Source: an uncultured Eubacteriales bacterium (lineage in GTDB: Bacteria; Bacillota; Clostridia; Monoglobales; Monoglobaceae). From it: 36,254 bases of DNA. Made by a program: the position numbers and the translations under genes. The DNA lies in NCBI GenBank assembly GCA_958346135.1, contig CATVQN010000001.1, positions 1-36,254 on the forward strand, in the 5' to 3' direction. Positions 1 through 7,032 of the stretch are shown piece by piece; the first letter of the stretch is position 1; every line of letters starts with the position of its first letter. The notes under the pieces are model-generated. The model was not told the origin of the DNA. It did no database searches and was given only the letters and a program-made list of their open reading frames with translations.

Positions 1-40
1 CCTAATTGCAGGATTTACAATCCAATCCGAAACGAAATTA

Positions 41-72
41 GGAGCGGAAAGGCAAGAATCCCTTTCCGCTCC
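41..72 (-). terminator. Hairpin terminator after csoR
   Basis: A perfect 12-bp inverted repeat (41-52 with 61-72, eight-base loop) lies just past the csoR stop. Read on the minus strand the stem is followed by a T-rich stretch (TAATTTCGTTT), fitting an intrinsic terminator of the copA-csoR operon. Confidence 0.65.
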
Positions 73-77
73 TGGTA

Positions 78-341
78 TTACCGTGCCATTTTTTCAAGTA
101 GTTTCAGGGCTTCCTCCAGCTTCGGATTTTCTGCATCGGTTTGCAAAGCCTCCCGGACACAGTTTCGGATATGTGCCTGTAGAATCTGTTGATTTACGCT
201 CTTTAACAAAGCCTGCACGGACTGAAGCTGCGTGGATATATCTACACAATAGCGATCTTCCTCAATCATTTGCAGGATACCGTCTATTTGTCCTCTGGCA
301 ATCTTCAATTTGTGGGTAATATCATCTTTTTTTGCTTTCAT
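78..341 (-). CDS. csoR: CsoR-type copper-sensing repressor
   Basis: An 87-residue all-alpha DUF156 regulator, the usual length for CsoR. The copper site of the family is visible: Cys32 (in RYCVDI), His57 and Cys61 (in HIRNC) form the C-H-C triad that binds Cu(I) in CsoR. In the family, copper binding releases the repressor from a GC-rich operator and derepresses copper export. The gene follows copA with 11 bases between them, so it is very likely co-transcribed and autoregulated with copA. The ribosome site is weak (GGGCGG), which suggests low expression or coupling to copA. The intact triad argues for copper rather than formaldehyde (FrmR) or sulfur (CstR) relatives. The family assignment is strong; the metal is inferred. 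Confidence 0.9.
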   Translation of the reverse strand: MKAKKDDITHKLKIARGQIDGILQMIEEDRYCVDISTQLQSVQALLKSVNQQILQAHIRNCVREALQTDAENPKLEEALKLLEKMAR

Positions 342-352
342 AGGCCGCCCGT

Positions 353-562
353 TTACTGGATACCCACAACCTGATAGCCCGCATCCTCAATCGCCGCTTT
401 CAATAATTCATCCGGCACATCCTGATTAAGCTGCACCTGTGCCGATTTGTTTTCAAGGCTGACAGAAACCTCCCTGATGCCCTGGATTTCACGCAGCGCC
501 TTGTCAACGTGCTTTACGCAGTTCATGCAGACCATCCCCTCAATATTCAATACTTTTTCCAT
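353..562 (-). CDS. copZ: Candidate internal gene: CopZ-like copper chaperone released from the 3' end of copA
   Basis: Codon 789 of copA is an ATG (560-562) preceded at eight bases by AAAGGAG (571-577 on the opposite strand), a near-perfect ribosome binding site. Translation from here gives a 69-residue free HMA domain with GMVCMNC (Cys12, Cys15), the size and layout of CopZ chaperones. The ATPase residues just before it (SKGAIE) are encoded by the ribosome site itself and look like a linker. I see the site directly; that it is used is an inference. One gene could thus yield both the pump and its chaperone. It may instead work only as a fused domain. Confidence 0.5.
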   Translation of the reverse strand: MEKVLNIEGMVCMNCVKHVDKALREIQGIREVSVSLENKSAQVQLNQDVPDELLKAAIEDAGYQVVGIQ

Positions 563-2926
563 TTCAATCGCTCCTTTGCTTATTTTTTTAGCTGGTGTTT
601 CTGCATACGATTGGGCCGTGTCTGGCTCCGTATGGGATAAATGCTTTGCCTTGAACCATCTCAGCCGCAGGGCGTTCGATACCACAAATACAGAGCTGAA
701 GCTCATGGCAAACGCACCGATCATTGGATTCAATTTCAGGTCAAAAGGCAGGTAGAAAAGCCCTGCTGCCACCGGAATCCCGATAATGTTATAGATAAAT
801 GCCCAGAACAGATTCTGCTTGATGTTGCGGATCACCGCCTTACTAAGCTGAATTGCCGTCGATACATCCAGCAAGTCACTTTTCATTAAGACAATATCTG
901 CGGATTCAATCGCCACATCGGTTCCCGCTCCGATGGCGATACCGACATCTGCTCTGGCAAGTGCCGGTGCATCATTGATGCCGTCGCCAACCATCGCAAC
1001 CTTTTTCCCCTCGTTCTGTAATCGCCGGATCTCCTTTTCCTTGTCCTGGGGAAACACCTCGGCAACCACACGGTTCACACCGACTTGACGCCGGATTGCT
1101 TCAGCAGTCTTGGCATTATCCCCGGTCAGCATGACGACTTCAATCCCCATGCGGGCCAGTTCCTGCACCGCCTGTCTGCTGGTGGGCTTCACTACATCGG
1201 CCACGGCAATGACACCAATGAGCTGCCCGCCACGGGCAAAGAACAGCGGTGTTTTGCCATCCACAGCCATTTCCTCGCCCAACTGGAGGAGTGCGCCGCC
1301 CTGGATACCATTTGCCTCTATTAACCGGCGATTGCCGGCAAGGCAGGTATCATCACCGATCCAACCGACAATACCCTGGCCGGGAATCTGCTTAAAATCG
1401 CTCACCGGCAGGAAAGAAAGCCCCTCTTTTTCAGCTTCTGTTACAATCGCATCTGCCAAAGGATGTTCGGACAGTTTTTCCAGAGAAGCCGCAATTTGCA
1501 GCAGCTCTTTTGAGCGGATACCCTCTTTGCAGAGCATATTTGTTACCACAGGTGTACCCTGGGTAATGGTTCCGGTCTTGTCCAGAACGACCGTATCAAT
1601 GTTATGGGCGGTTTCCAGGGCTTCCGCTGATTTAATCAGGATGCCATTTGTCGCACCTTTGCCGGTTCCAACCATAATAGCAGTAGGCGTTGCCAGTCCC
1701 AACGCACAGGGGCAGGAAATGACCAGAATGGAGATACCGATAGAAAGGGCAAATTCAAATCCATAGCCCAACAGCAGCCAGACTACAACGGCAATCAAGG
1801 AAATCGTGATAACTACCGGTACGAATACGCCGCTAACTTTATCAGCCAGCTTTGCAATGGGAGCTTTGGAACTGGTCGCCTCATCCACCAGGCGGACGAT
1901 CTGCGCCAGCGTAGTATCATCGCCCACTTTGGTAGCCTGCATTTTGAAATAGCCGGACTTACTTGTAGTCGCACCGATCACTTTGTCCCCAATATGCTTT
2001 TCCACCGGGATGCTCTCGCCGGTTAAGGCGGATTCATCAACAGAGGAAAATCCCTCAATTACAATGCCATCCACTGGCACGGATTCTCCGGCCTTGACAA
2101 TCAGGGTTTCACCTAACTGCACATCTTCAACAGGAACTTGAAGTTCCTGGCCGTCCCGCTCCACAGTAGCAGTCTTGGGAGCCAGGTTCATCAGTTTTGT
2201 AATCGCATCAGAAGTTTTGCCCTTTGCACGGGCTTCCAGGGTCTTGCCCAGGGTAATCAAGGTCAGGATCATACCTGCGGATTCAAAATACAAATCCATC
2301 ATAAAGCTGTGAACCGTAGCCATATCCCCGTGACCGAATCCGATGCCGATTTTATAAATGGCATAAATACCATAGACGATTGCTGCACTGGAACCTATGG
2401 CAATCAGGGAATCCATATTGGGCGAACCGTGGAACAAAGTCTTGAATCCCATGCGATAGTATTTGAAATTGATAAATACCACCGGGATCAGCAGAAGAAA
2501 CTGGGTAAATGCAAAACTCATCGCATTTTCCATGCCCAGCAGAAAACCGGGCAAGGGCCAGCCCATCATGTGACCCATAGAGATATAAAACAGCGGTATC
2601 GTAAAGAGGGCAGACAGCAAAAGCCGTTGTTTCATCTGCTTATATTCTGCCTGCGCTGTGCTGGCTTCCGGCTTTGCTGCCGGGGCAGCCGTGTGGCTTT
2701 TCGTTCGTGCCGGAGTTTTTGGGAACGCACCATATCCGGCTTTTTCAACTGCCTGGACAATTCCCGCCGTGTCCAAAACAGACTCATCATAAGAAGCAAC
2801 CATGCTATTCTTCAGCAGATTGACGGACACTTCTTTGATGCCGGGGAGCTTGCCCACGCTCTTTTCAATCCTGGCAGAGCAGGCCGAGCAAGTCATACCC
2901 GTAATGTCAAATTGCTCCTTTTGCAA
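353..2926 (-). CDS. copA: Copper-exporting P1B-type ATPase with N- and C-terminal HMA domains
   Basis: An 857-residue P-type ATPase that should pump Cu(I) out of the cytoplasm. Domains in order: an N-terminal HMA metal-binding domain with GMTCSAC (Cys13, Cys16); transmembrane helices; the TGES actuator loop; the membrane metal site SCPCALGLATP near residue 403; the phosphorylated Asp in DKTGT near 450; the SEHPLA nucleotide motif; TGD and GDGINDAPAL hinge motifs; and the last helices with an MSFSSVFVVSNALR segment typical of Cu(I) pumps. A second HMA domain (GMVCMNC, Cys800 and Cys803) is fused at the C-terminus, which is unusual for CopA. The start at 2926 is TTG behind GAAGGG; later starts would cut into the first HMA strand. 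A CsoR-like operator lies about 36-57 bases upstream. The downstream csoR forms an operon with it. Confidence 0.95.
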   Translation of the reverse strand: MQKEQFDITGMTCSACSARIEKSVGKLPGIKEVSVNLLKNSMVASYDESVLDTAGIVQAVEKAGYGAFPKTPARTKSHTAAPAAKPEASTAQAEYKQMKQRLLLSALFTIPLFYISMGHMMGWPLPGFLLGMENAMSFAFTQFLLLIPVVFINFKYYRMGFKTLFHGSPNMDSLIAIGSSAAIVYGIYAIYKIGIGFGHGDMATVHSFMMDLYFESAGMILTLITLGKTLEARAKGKTSDAITKLMNLAPKTATVERDGQELQVPVEDVQLGETLIVKAGESVPVDGIVIEGFSSVDESALTGESIPVEKHIGDKVIGATTSKSGYFKMQATKVGDDTTLAQIVRLVDEATSSKAPIAKLADKVSGVFVPVVITISLIAVVVWLLLGYGFEFALSIGISILVISCPCALGLATPTAIMVGTGKGATNGILIKSAEALETAHNIDTVVLDKTGTITQGTPVVTNMLCKEGIRSKELLQIAASLEKLSEHPLADAIVTEAEKEGLSFLPVSDFKQIPGQGIVGWIGDDTCLAGNRRLIEANGIQGGALLQLGEEMAVDGKTPLFFARGGQLIGVIAVADVVKPTSRQAVQELARMGIEVVMLTGDNAKTAEAIRRQVGVNRVVAEVFPQDKEKEIRRLQNEGKKVAMVGDGINDAPALARADVGIAIGAGTDVAIESADIVLMKSDLLDVSTAIQLSKAVIRNIKQNLFWAFIYNIIGIPVAAGLFYLPFDLKLNPMIGAFAMSFSSVFVVSNALRLRWFKAKHLSHTEPDTAQSYAETPAKKISKGAIEMEKVLNIEGMVCMNCVKHVDKALREIQGIREVSVSLENKSAQVQLNQDVPDELLKAAIEDAGYQVVGIQ

Positions 2927-2961
2927 AAATTATCCCTTCTTTCTTTTTGGGTATTGTGCGA

Positions 2962-2983
2962 GTACCCTCCCCCCGTAGGGCAC
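2962..2983 (-). promoter_or_regulatory. CsoR-type operator upstream of copA
   Basis: A GC-rich pseudo-palindrome, read on the minus strand as GTGCCCTACGGGGGGAGGG followed by TAC. It closely resembles known CsoR operators such as that of the Bacillus subtilis copZA operon (CCCTACGGGGG core). It lies 36-57 bases before the copA start, where repressor binding would block transcription. No convincing -35/-10 pair was found near it, so the exact promoter is not called. Confidence 0.65.
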
Positions 2984-3166
2984 TAAAAACCGTTATAGAA
3001 AGGGGCGTTTGGCATCTTTGGGGGAAAGATACCTGTCCGCCCCAGTCATAGCGTTGCACGAATGGTCATTACTTGACCGTGCATTATTATACTTGCCAGC
3101 ACCGTTTTTTGTCTGCTCCAATGGGTAGGCTTTCAAATCCATTTAGCTGTTTTCTGAAAAGAAAAA

Positions 3167-3193
3167 GGGAGCTTGCTTCAGCAGCAAACTCCC
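3167..3193 (-). terminator. Terminator after the 63-residue membrane protein gene
   Basis: Inverted repeat 3167-3177 with 3183-3193 (one mismatch), followed on the minus strand by TTTTTCTTTT. It lies 15 bases past the stop of the gene at 3208-3399 and also separates it from copA. Confidence 0.65.
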
Positions 3194-3207
3194 CGTGTGG
3201 CAGAGTA

Positions 3208-3399
3208 TTATTTTTTTCGGCTCGAAAGAATCCCCGAAATACCAAAGATCAATCCAGTTACCAGAGATATTACCGCTAAAACCAGAATGATAAAAGCTGA
3301 ATCATTTCCGTTGAAGCCAAGTGCTGTTAAAGTATAGAGAAATACAAGAGTGAGCATCAAGCAAAAGATACCGAAAAGGATTTTAGTGTTATCGCTCAT
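3208..3399 (-). CDS. Small two-helix membrane protein, unknown function
   Basis: A 63-residue protein with two hydrophobic segments (about residues 7-28 and 34-58) separated by a short polar turn (GFNGNDS) and ending in RKK, which predicts a hairpin with the basic tail inside. A ribosome site (AGGAGAG) stands about ten bases before the ATG and a terminator follows, so it is probably a real gene. I do not recognise a family. It sits between the copper and zinc/cadmium modules together with a second tiny membrane protein (3500-3652). The position allows a link to metal stress, but nothing in the protein (no Cys or His cluster) shows it. Confidence 0.55.
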   Translation of the reverse strand: MSDNTKILFGIFCLMLTLVFLYTLTALGFNGNDSAFIILVLAVISLVTGLIFGISGILSSRKK

Positions 3400-3499
3400 A
3401 TTTATCAGCCTCTCTCCTAATTAGCTCTAAGTGTGACCGGAGCTGCTGTGTACTTTGAATATAGAGTATTATTTTTCTGGCATAAAACGGTTTCCAAAA

Positions 3500-3652
3500 T
3501 CAGCGGTCTTTTCCTTTTGATAGTAAATATATAATAGCCGCTCCAATAATGCTAACCGACATTACTACCCCGATGCCTGGATTGAAAAAAGCAAACCAAG
3601 TTCCAACTATTGCGCTAACAAGTCCAATCAAAACAGCAATAACAATTCTCAT
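3500..3652 (-). CDS. Tiny two-helix membrane protein, unknown function
   Basis: A 50-residue frame starting at ATG 3650-3652 (MRIVIAVLIGLVSAIVG...) and ending SKGKDR. Two hydrophobic stretches (residues 2-22 and 27-43) flank a FNPGIG turn, giving a predicted membrane hairpin with a basic tail. An AGGTGA element lies just upstream as a possible ribosome site, close to the ATG. It lies 100 bases upstream of the 63-residue membrane gene in the same direction and could be co-transcribed with it. No family is recognised. The composition and charged tail argue for a real product, but it is short and evidence is limited. Confidence 0.4.
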   Translation of the reverse strand: MRIVIAVLIGLVSAIVGTWFAFFNPGIGVVMSVSIIGAAIIYLLSKGKDR

Positions 3653-3898
3653 GATTTCACCTAATAGCTAAAAGTTTTCTGATTGCCTCGTTCGTCAGAG
3701 GAACCGAGATTTTTATTCATAGAATACTTTCTCTCAAAAAGGCACCTTATCTGCTTGGTTAGAGTTATTATATGAAATATCGCTTTTTGTGTCCGCTCCA
3801 TAAAGGAGATTTTTTTACCCAAAAAGCAAGAGATTTTTTGAGTAAAAATCCAATCAGCAGGTTTTCCAATCCAAAGGGCAATATCAGCTCCCAAGCCA

Positions 3899-3927
3899 TT
3901 GACTAAGGGCTTTTTTGTGAATATACT
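3899..3927 (+). promoter_or_regulatory. Sigma-A-type promoter of the HMA-CadA operon
   Basis: TTGACT (3899-3904), a 17-base spacer and TATACT (3922-3927) give a near-consensus vegetative promoter pointing at the metallochaperone gene at 4011. The start site should fall near 3934, at the edge of the palindrome 3935-3964. Confidence 0.7.
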
Positions 3928-3934
3928 GGCGGCA

Positions 3935-3964
3935 TGAACGATTAAACATCCTTTTAATTGTTCA
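3935..3964 (+). promoter_or_regulatory. Palindromic operator at the cad operon start site
   Basis: Arms TGAACGATTAA (3935-3945) and TTAATTGTTCA (3954-3964) match in 10 of 11 positions around an eight-base centre. It begins right after the -10 element, where a bound repressor would block transcription. The TGAA...TTCA ends resemble ArsR/SmtB-family operators. One of the two ArsR-type regulators at 6224-6987 is the obvious candidate, by inference. Confidence 0.55.
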
Positions 3965-4010
3965 GCCATGTCAAACCAACCAAATCACAAAAAGAAAGGG
4001 GGCTATCTCC

Positions 4011-4229
4011 ATGAAAAAGACAATTAAGCTGATTGACCTGGATTGTGGTCACTGTGCGGACAAAATCCAGAACGCCGTAAAGAAAATCGACGGTGTTACC
4101 AGCGTATCCGTCAACTTCCTGGGCCAGAAGATGGTTCTGGAAGCGCCGGATGACAAGTTTGATGCCGTCCTGGCCGAAGCAAAGGCACTGATTAAAAAGA
4201 TCGAGCCGGATGTAACCGTCAAGGCGTAA
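4011..4229 (+). CDS. Free HMA-domain metal-binding protein (metallochaperone)
   Basis: A 72-residue single HMA domain. The metal loop is LDCGHCADKI (Cys12, Cys15 with a His between), the variant usually found beside zinc/cadmium/lead P1B ATPases of Bacillota rather than the GMTCxxC loop of copper chaperones. A GAAAGGGGG ribosome site precedes the ATG. The gene ends 64 bases before a P1B ATPase that lacks any N-terminal HMA domain, so the pump's metal-binding domain appears to be supplied as a separate protein. Likely role: bind the metal in the cytoplasm and hand it to, or regulate, the pump. The family is clear; the metal is inferred from the neighbour. Confidence 0.85.
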   Translation: MKKTIKLIDLDCGHCADKIQNAVKKIDGVTSVSVNFLGQKMVLEAPDDKFDAVLAEAKALIKKIEPDVTVKA

Positions 4230-4293
4230 TAAAAGCCATCCACCGGCTGCCATCCCTGGTAGCCGGTGTTTTCATGAAAGGAGAACTTAACTT

Positions 4294-6156
4294 ATGACAC
4301 GAAAACAAAAGCATCTGCTTACACGCATCCTTGTGGCGGCGGTGCTGTTCCTTGCAGGCAGTCTGCTCCATCTCCCCGAATATGTGGAGATGGGAGTATT
4401 CCTTGTCTGCTATGCAGTAGTTGGGTGGGATATTGTTTGGAAAGCAATTACGAACATTCTGCATGGGCAGGTGTTTGATGAAAATTTCCTGATGACGATT
4501 GCCACCATCGGCGCATTGATTTTAGGCGAACATTCAGAGGGTGTCGCCGTTATGCTGTTCTATCAGGTTGGAGAATGGTTCCAATCTTATGCGGTTTCCA
4601 AATCCAGAAAATCTATTGCCAGCCTGATGGATATTCGACCGGACTATGCGAACGTCGAACAGGACGGCAAACTGGTGCAGGTTGACCCTGACGAAGTTCA
4701 GATCGGTTCTGTTATCGTAGTAAAGCCGGGTGAACGTATCCCGTTGGATGGAACCATCATCAAAGGTTCTTCCGCTCTGGATACATCCGCCCTCACAGGC
4801 GAATCCATGCCTCGTGAGGTGGAACCGGGAATGGAGGTCATCAGCGGCTGCATCAACCAGACTGGTATCTTGACTATCCAGACAACAAAAGAGTTTGGGG
4901 AATCCACCGTAGCGAAAATCCTTGACCTGGTTGAAAATGCAAGCGATAAAAAAGGAAAAACCGAGAACTTTATTACACGCTTTGCCCGTTACTACACGCC
5001 TGCGGTGGTATTTGCCGCCCTTGCGCTGGCAGTCCTGCCGCCGCTTATTACTGGGCAGGCGTTTGGCGTCTGGATTTACAGAGCCTTGACTTTCCTGGTT
5101 ATTTCCTGTCCTTGTGCGCTGGTCATTTCCATCCCGCTTAGCTTCTTTGGCGGTATCGGCGGTGCTTCCAAGATTGGTGTTCTCGTAAAGGGCAGCAACT
5201 ATCTGGAATCTCTGGCTCATGCCGAAGTTGTAGTCTTTGATAAGACTGGCACTTTGACCAAAGGATCTTTTGTGGTAAGTGAAATCCATCCCAATGGCAT
5301 GAAAGAGGAAAAACTTCTGGAGCTGGCGGCATACGCAGAGGATTATTCCAACCATCCTATTTCGCTCTCGATCAAGAAAGCCTATGGGAAGAAAATCGAC
5401 AACAGCCGTATTTCCAACGTGCAGGAAATTGCCGGTCATGGTGTGCAGGCTGTCATTGACGGCAAATCGGTTCTGGCTGGCAACGCCAAACTAATGGAAA
5501 AGGAACACATCAAGTACAAACCGTCTGTTTCCATTGGTACAGTGGTTTATCTGGCCTGTGACGGAAAATATGCCGGGTGTATTGTCATCGAAGATGAAGT
5601 CAAGGAAGATGCACCGGCAGCTATTAAGCTGCTGAAATCTTCCGGTATCCGCAAAACTGTTATGCTGACCGGTGATGCAGATGCGGTTGGGCAAAAGGTA
5701 GCCGGCCGCCTTGGTCTGGATCAGGCATATACCGAACTGCTCCCGGCTGACAAGGTTGACCGTGTGGAAGATCTGCTGAAGCAGAAAAGCGAAAAGGGCA
5801 AGCTGGTCTTTGTCGGGGATGGTATCAATGATGCCCCTGTGCTGGCAAGAGCCGATGTAGGTATTGCTATGGGAGGTTTGGGTTCCGACGCTGCTATCGA
5901 AGCTGCCGACGTCGTTCTGATGACGGATGAACCGTCCAAGATTGCCGCCGTTATGAAGATTGCCCGTAAGACCATTGGTATTGCCAATCAGAACATCGTA
6001 TTTGCCCTGGGCGTTAAATTCCTGGTACTGGTTTTAGGCGCTTTGGGGTATGCAAATATGTGGGCGGCGGTATTCGCTGACGTAGGTGTTTCTGTCATCG
6101 CTATCCTGAACGCAATCCGGGCCATGCGTGTGAAGCAGCCGAATATGACTGCGTAA
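4294..6156 (+). CDS. cadA: Zinc/cadmium-type P1B ATPase (CadA/ZntA group)
   Basis: A 620-residue heavy-metal efflux pump. Visible motifs: TGES actuator loop, SCPCALVISIP membrane metal site near residue 271, DKTGTLTKG phosphorylation motif near 316, SNHPIS nucleotide motif, TGD, and GDGINDAPVLARADVGIAMG. The last membrane segment holds FADVGVSVIAILNAIR, whose Asp-x-Gly is the mark of the Zn/Cd/Pb-type pumps. The N-terminus begins directly with membrane helices and has no HMA domain; the preceding small HMA protein probably replaces it. The start is supported by AAAGGAG ten bases before the ATG. It is driven by the promoter at 3899 and likely repressed through the palindrome at 3935. Substrates are inferred from motifs: Zn(II), Cd(II) and perhaps Pb(II). 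Confidence 0.9.
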   Translation: MTRKQKHLLTRILVAAVLFLAGSLLHLPEYVEMGVFLVCYAVVGWDIVWKAITNILHGQVFDENFLMTIATIGALILGEHSEGVAVMLFYQVGEWFQSYAVSKSRKSIASLMDIRPDYANVEQDGKLVQVDPDEVQIGSVIVVKPGERIPLDGTIIKGSSALDTSALTGESMPREVEPGMEVISGCINQTGILTIQTTKEFGESTVAKILDLVENASDKKGKTENFITRFARYYTPAVVFAALALAVLPPLITGQAFGVWIYRALTFLVISCPCALVISIPLSFFGGIGGASKIGVLVKGSNYLESLAHAEVVVFDKTGTLTKGSFVVSEIHPNGMKEEKLLELAAYAEDYSNHPISLSIKKAYGKKIDNSRISNVQEIAGHGVQAVIDGKSVLAGNAKLMEKEHIKYKPSVSIGTVVYLACDGKYAGCIVIEDEVKEDAPAAIKLLKSSGIRKTVMLTGDADAVGQKVAGRLGLDQAYTELLPADKVDRVEDLLKQKSEKGKLVFVGDGINDAPVLARADVGIAMGGLGSDAAIEAADVVLMTDEPSKIAAVMKIARKTIGIANQNIVFALGVKFLVLVLGALGYANMWAAVFADVGVSVIAILNAIRAMRVKQPNMTA

Positions 6157-6183
6157 AGAAAATACAGGTTGGAGAATAAAAGC

Positions 6184-6220
6184 AGAAATGCGCCGCTGTT
6201 TTCTTCTGCGGCGCATTTCT
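6184..6220. terminator. Bidirectional terminator between cadA and the ArsR gene
   Basis: A 13-bp perfect stem (6184-6196 with 6208-6220) with an 11-base loop lies between two converging genes, 27 bases after the ATPase stop and just after the end of the minus-strand ArsR gene. A- and T-rich flanks suit either direction. Confidence 0.7.
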
Positions 6221-6223
6221 CTA

Positions 6224-6589
6224 TTACAAATCAGTCGGACATGATATTTCAAACAACGCATCTATGGAACGGTGCAGCAGCTTTGCCTGTGGCGTGTCGG
6301 CTAAAGAATAATAGACTTCCTTTCCGTCCCTCCGGCTGGATATAATGCCGCTTTTCTTTAGTATTCGCAGATGATGCGATACAGCCGGGGCACTCATATC
6401 AACAGCCGCCGCAATATTGCAGACACATTCGTCGCAATGGCACAAAAGCCATAATATCCGCAGGCGTGTCGGATCTCCAAGTTGCTGAAACAGAAAAGCT
6501 ATATCTGTGAAGTCCTCTGTGTGAGGCATTTTATTTAAAACCCGTTCCATATTCTGCCCGTGGTTATGAGGTAAATTATAATGCGGCAT
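6224..6589 (-). CDS. ArsR/SmtB-family metal-responsive repressor, thiolate-site type
   Basis: A 121-residue winged-helix regulator. The core GDPTRLRILWLL and the recognition segment MSAPAVSHHLRILKKSGI identify the family. The metal site is the ECVCNIA motif (Cys55, Cys57), equivalent to the ELCVCDL site of ArsR and CadC; Cys50 and Cys52 nearby give a cluster of four cysteines (CHCDECVC). Such sites bind soft metals: As(III), Cd(II) or Pb(II). The N-terminus is His-rich (MPHYNLPHNH). The start at 6589 has AAGGAG nine bases upstream, so the longer form is favoured over Met14 or Met21. It diverges from a second ArsR-type gene and shares an operator region with it. It probably controls itself and the cad operon. 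Confidence 0.88.
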   Translation of the reverse strand: MPHYNLPHNHGQNMERVLNKMPHTEDFTDIAFLFQQLGDPTRLRILWLLCHCDECVCNIAAAVDMSAPAVSHHLRILKKSGIISSRRDGKEVYYSLADTPQAKLLHRSIDALFEISCPTDL

Positions 6590-6613
6590 AAGGCTCAGCT
6601 CCTTCCTGAAATA

Positions 6614-6642
6614 ATGATACCTGCATCTATTTTATCTGTCAA
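6614..6642 (-). promoter_or_regulatory. Promoter of the minus-strand ArsR gene
   Basis: On the minus strand TTGACA (6637-6642), a 17-base spacer and TATCAT (6614-6619) form a strong vegetative promoter for the gene at 6224-6589. Its -35 element lies inside the palindrome 6625-6657. Confidence 0.7.
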
Positions 6643-6657
6643 ACAGCTTATATAGAT
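6625..6657. promoter_or_regulatory. 33-base imperfect palindrome between divergent ArsR genes
   Basis: Arms 6625-6639 and 6643-6657 match in 12 of 15 positions around CAA (inner CTGT/ACAG, outer ATCTAT/ATAGAT). It covers the -35 of the minus-strand promoter and ends 13 bases before the plus-strand gene. This is the expected place for an operator shared by the two regulators. It is not the same sequence as the palindrome at 3935. Confidence 0.5.
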
Positions 6658-6669
6658 TGGAGAAAATAC

Positions 6670-6987
6670 ATGGACAAAACAGAAAAAATTGTTTCCGCAA
6701 TTCCCAGTGCTGCCGAATTAGAGCAACTGGCTGAATTGCATAAGGCAATGGGCGACCATACCCGAATGCGAATCCTCTGGCATCTAACGCAGAAAGAATA
6801 CTGCGTCAGTGATCTTGCCAAGGAAATCGGTGTTACAGAATCCGCTTTATCCCACCAACTCCGTGCATTGCGGATTGTTCGATTAGTCCGGTCACGCAAA
6901 GAGGGAAAGAAAGTAATCTATTCCTTGCAGGATGAACATATCGGATGGGTACTGGAAGAAACCTATGCCCATATTTCAGAAAGATGA
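6670..6987 (+). CDS. ArsR/SmtB-family repressor with an alpha-5 zinc site (CzrA/SmtB type)
   Basis: A 105-residue winged-helix repressor (GDHTRMRILWHL core, TESALSHQLRALRIVRLV recognition helix). In its last helix Asp, His, His and Glu are spaced exactly as DxHx10HxxE (DEHIGWVLEETYAHISE), the alpha-5 site by which CzrA and SmtB sense Zn(II) or Co(II). Unlike its divergent neighbour it lacks the CxC motif and has only a single Cys in EYCVSDL. The two regulators therefore probably sense different metals. A TTGGAG ribosome site lies seven bases before the ATG. Likely role: repress its own gene and one of the efflux operons in the absence of zinc. Confidence 0.88.
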   Translation: MDKTEKIVSAIPSAAELEQLAELHKAMGDHTRMRILWHLTQKEYCVSDLAKEIGVTESALSHQLRALRIVRLVRSRKEGKKVIYSLQDEHIGWVLEETYAHISER

Positions 6988-6991
6988 AAAG

Positions 6992-7020
6992 GCAGCCCCT
7001 GCGTTGTGGGCAGGGGCTGC
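6992..7020 (-). terminator. Terminator of the nitroreductase gene
   Basis: An 11-bp perfect stem (6992-7002 with 7010-7020) with a seven-base loop, followed on the minus strand by CTTTTC. It lies 13 bases past the nitroreductase stop and also lies just after the plus-strand ArsR gene. Confidence 0.65.
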
Positions 7021-7032
7021 GCTGGACGCTCG

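Noticed and set aside
2138..2986. 282-codon plus-strand frame opposite copA
   Set aside because: Antisense shadow of a well-supported ATPase; the peptide lacks any family pattern and there is no ribosome site. The same holds for long antisense frames at 18289-19146, 28491-29591 and 31238-31993.
3661..3969. 102-codon minus-strand frame between the tiny membrane gene and the HMA gene
   Set aside because: It has no ribosome site, its protein has no recognisable domain or helical pattern, and it runs antisense across a near-consensus promoter and a palindrome that better explain this DNA.
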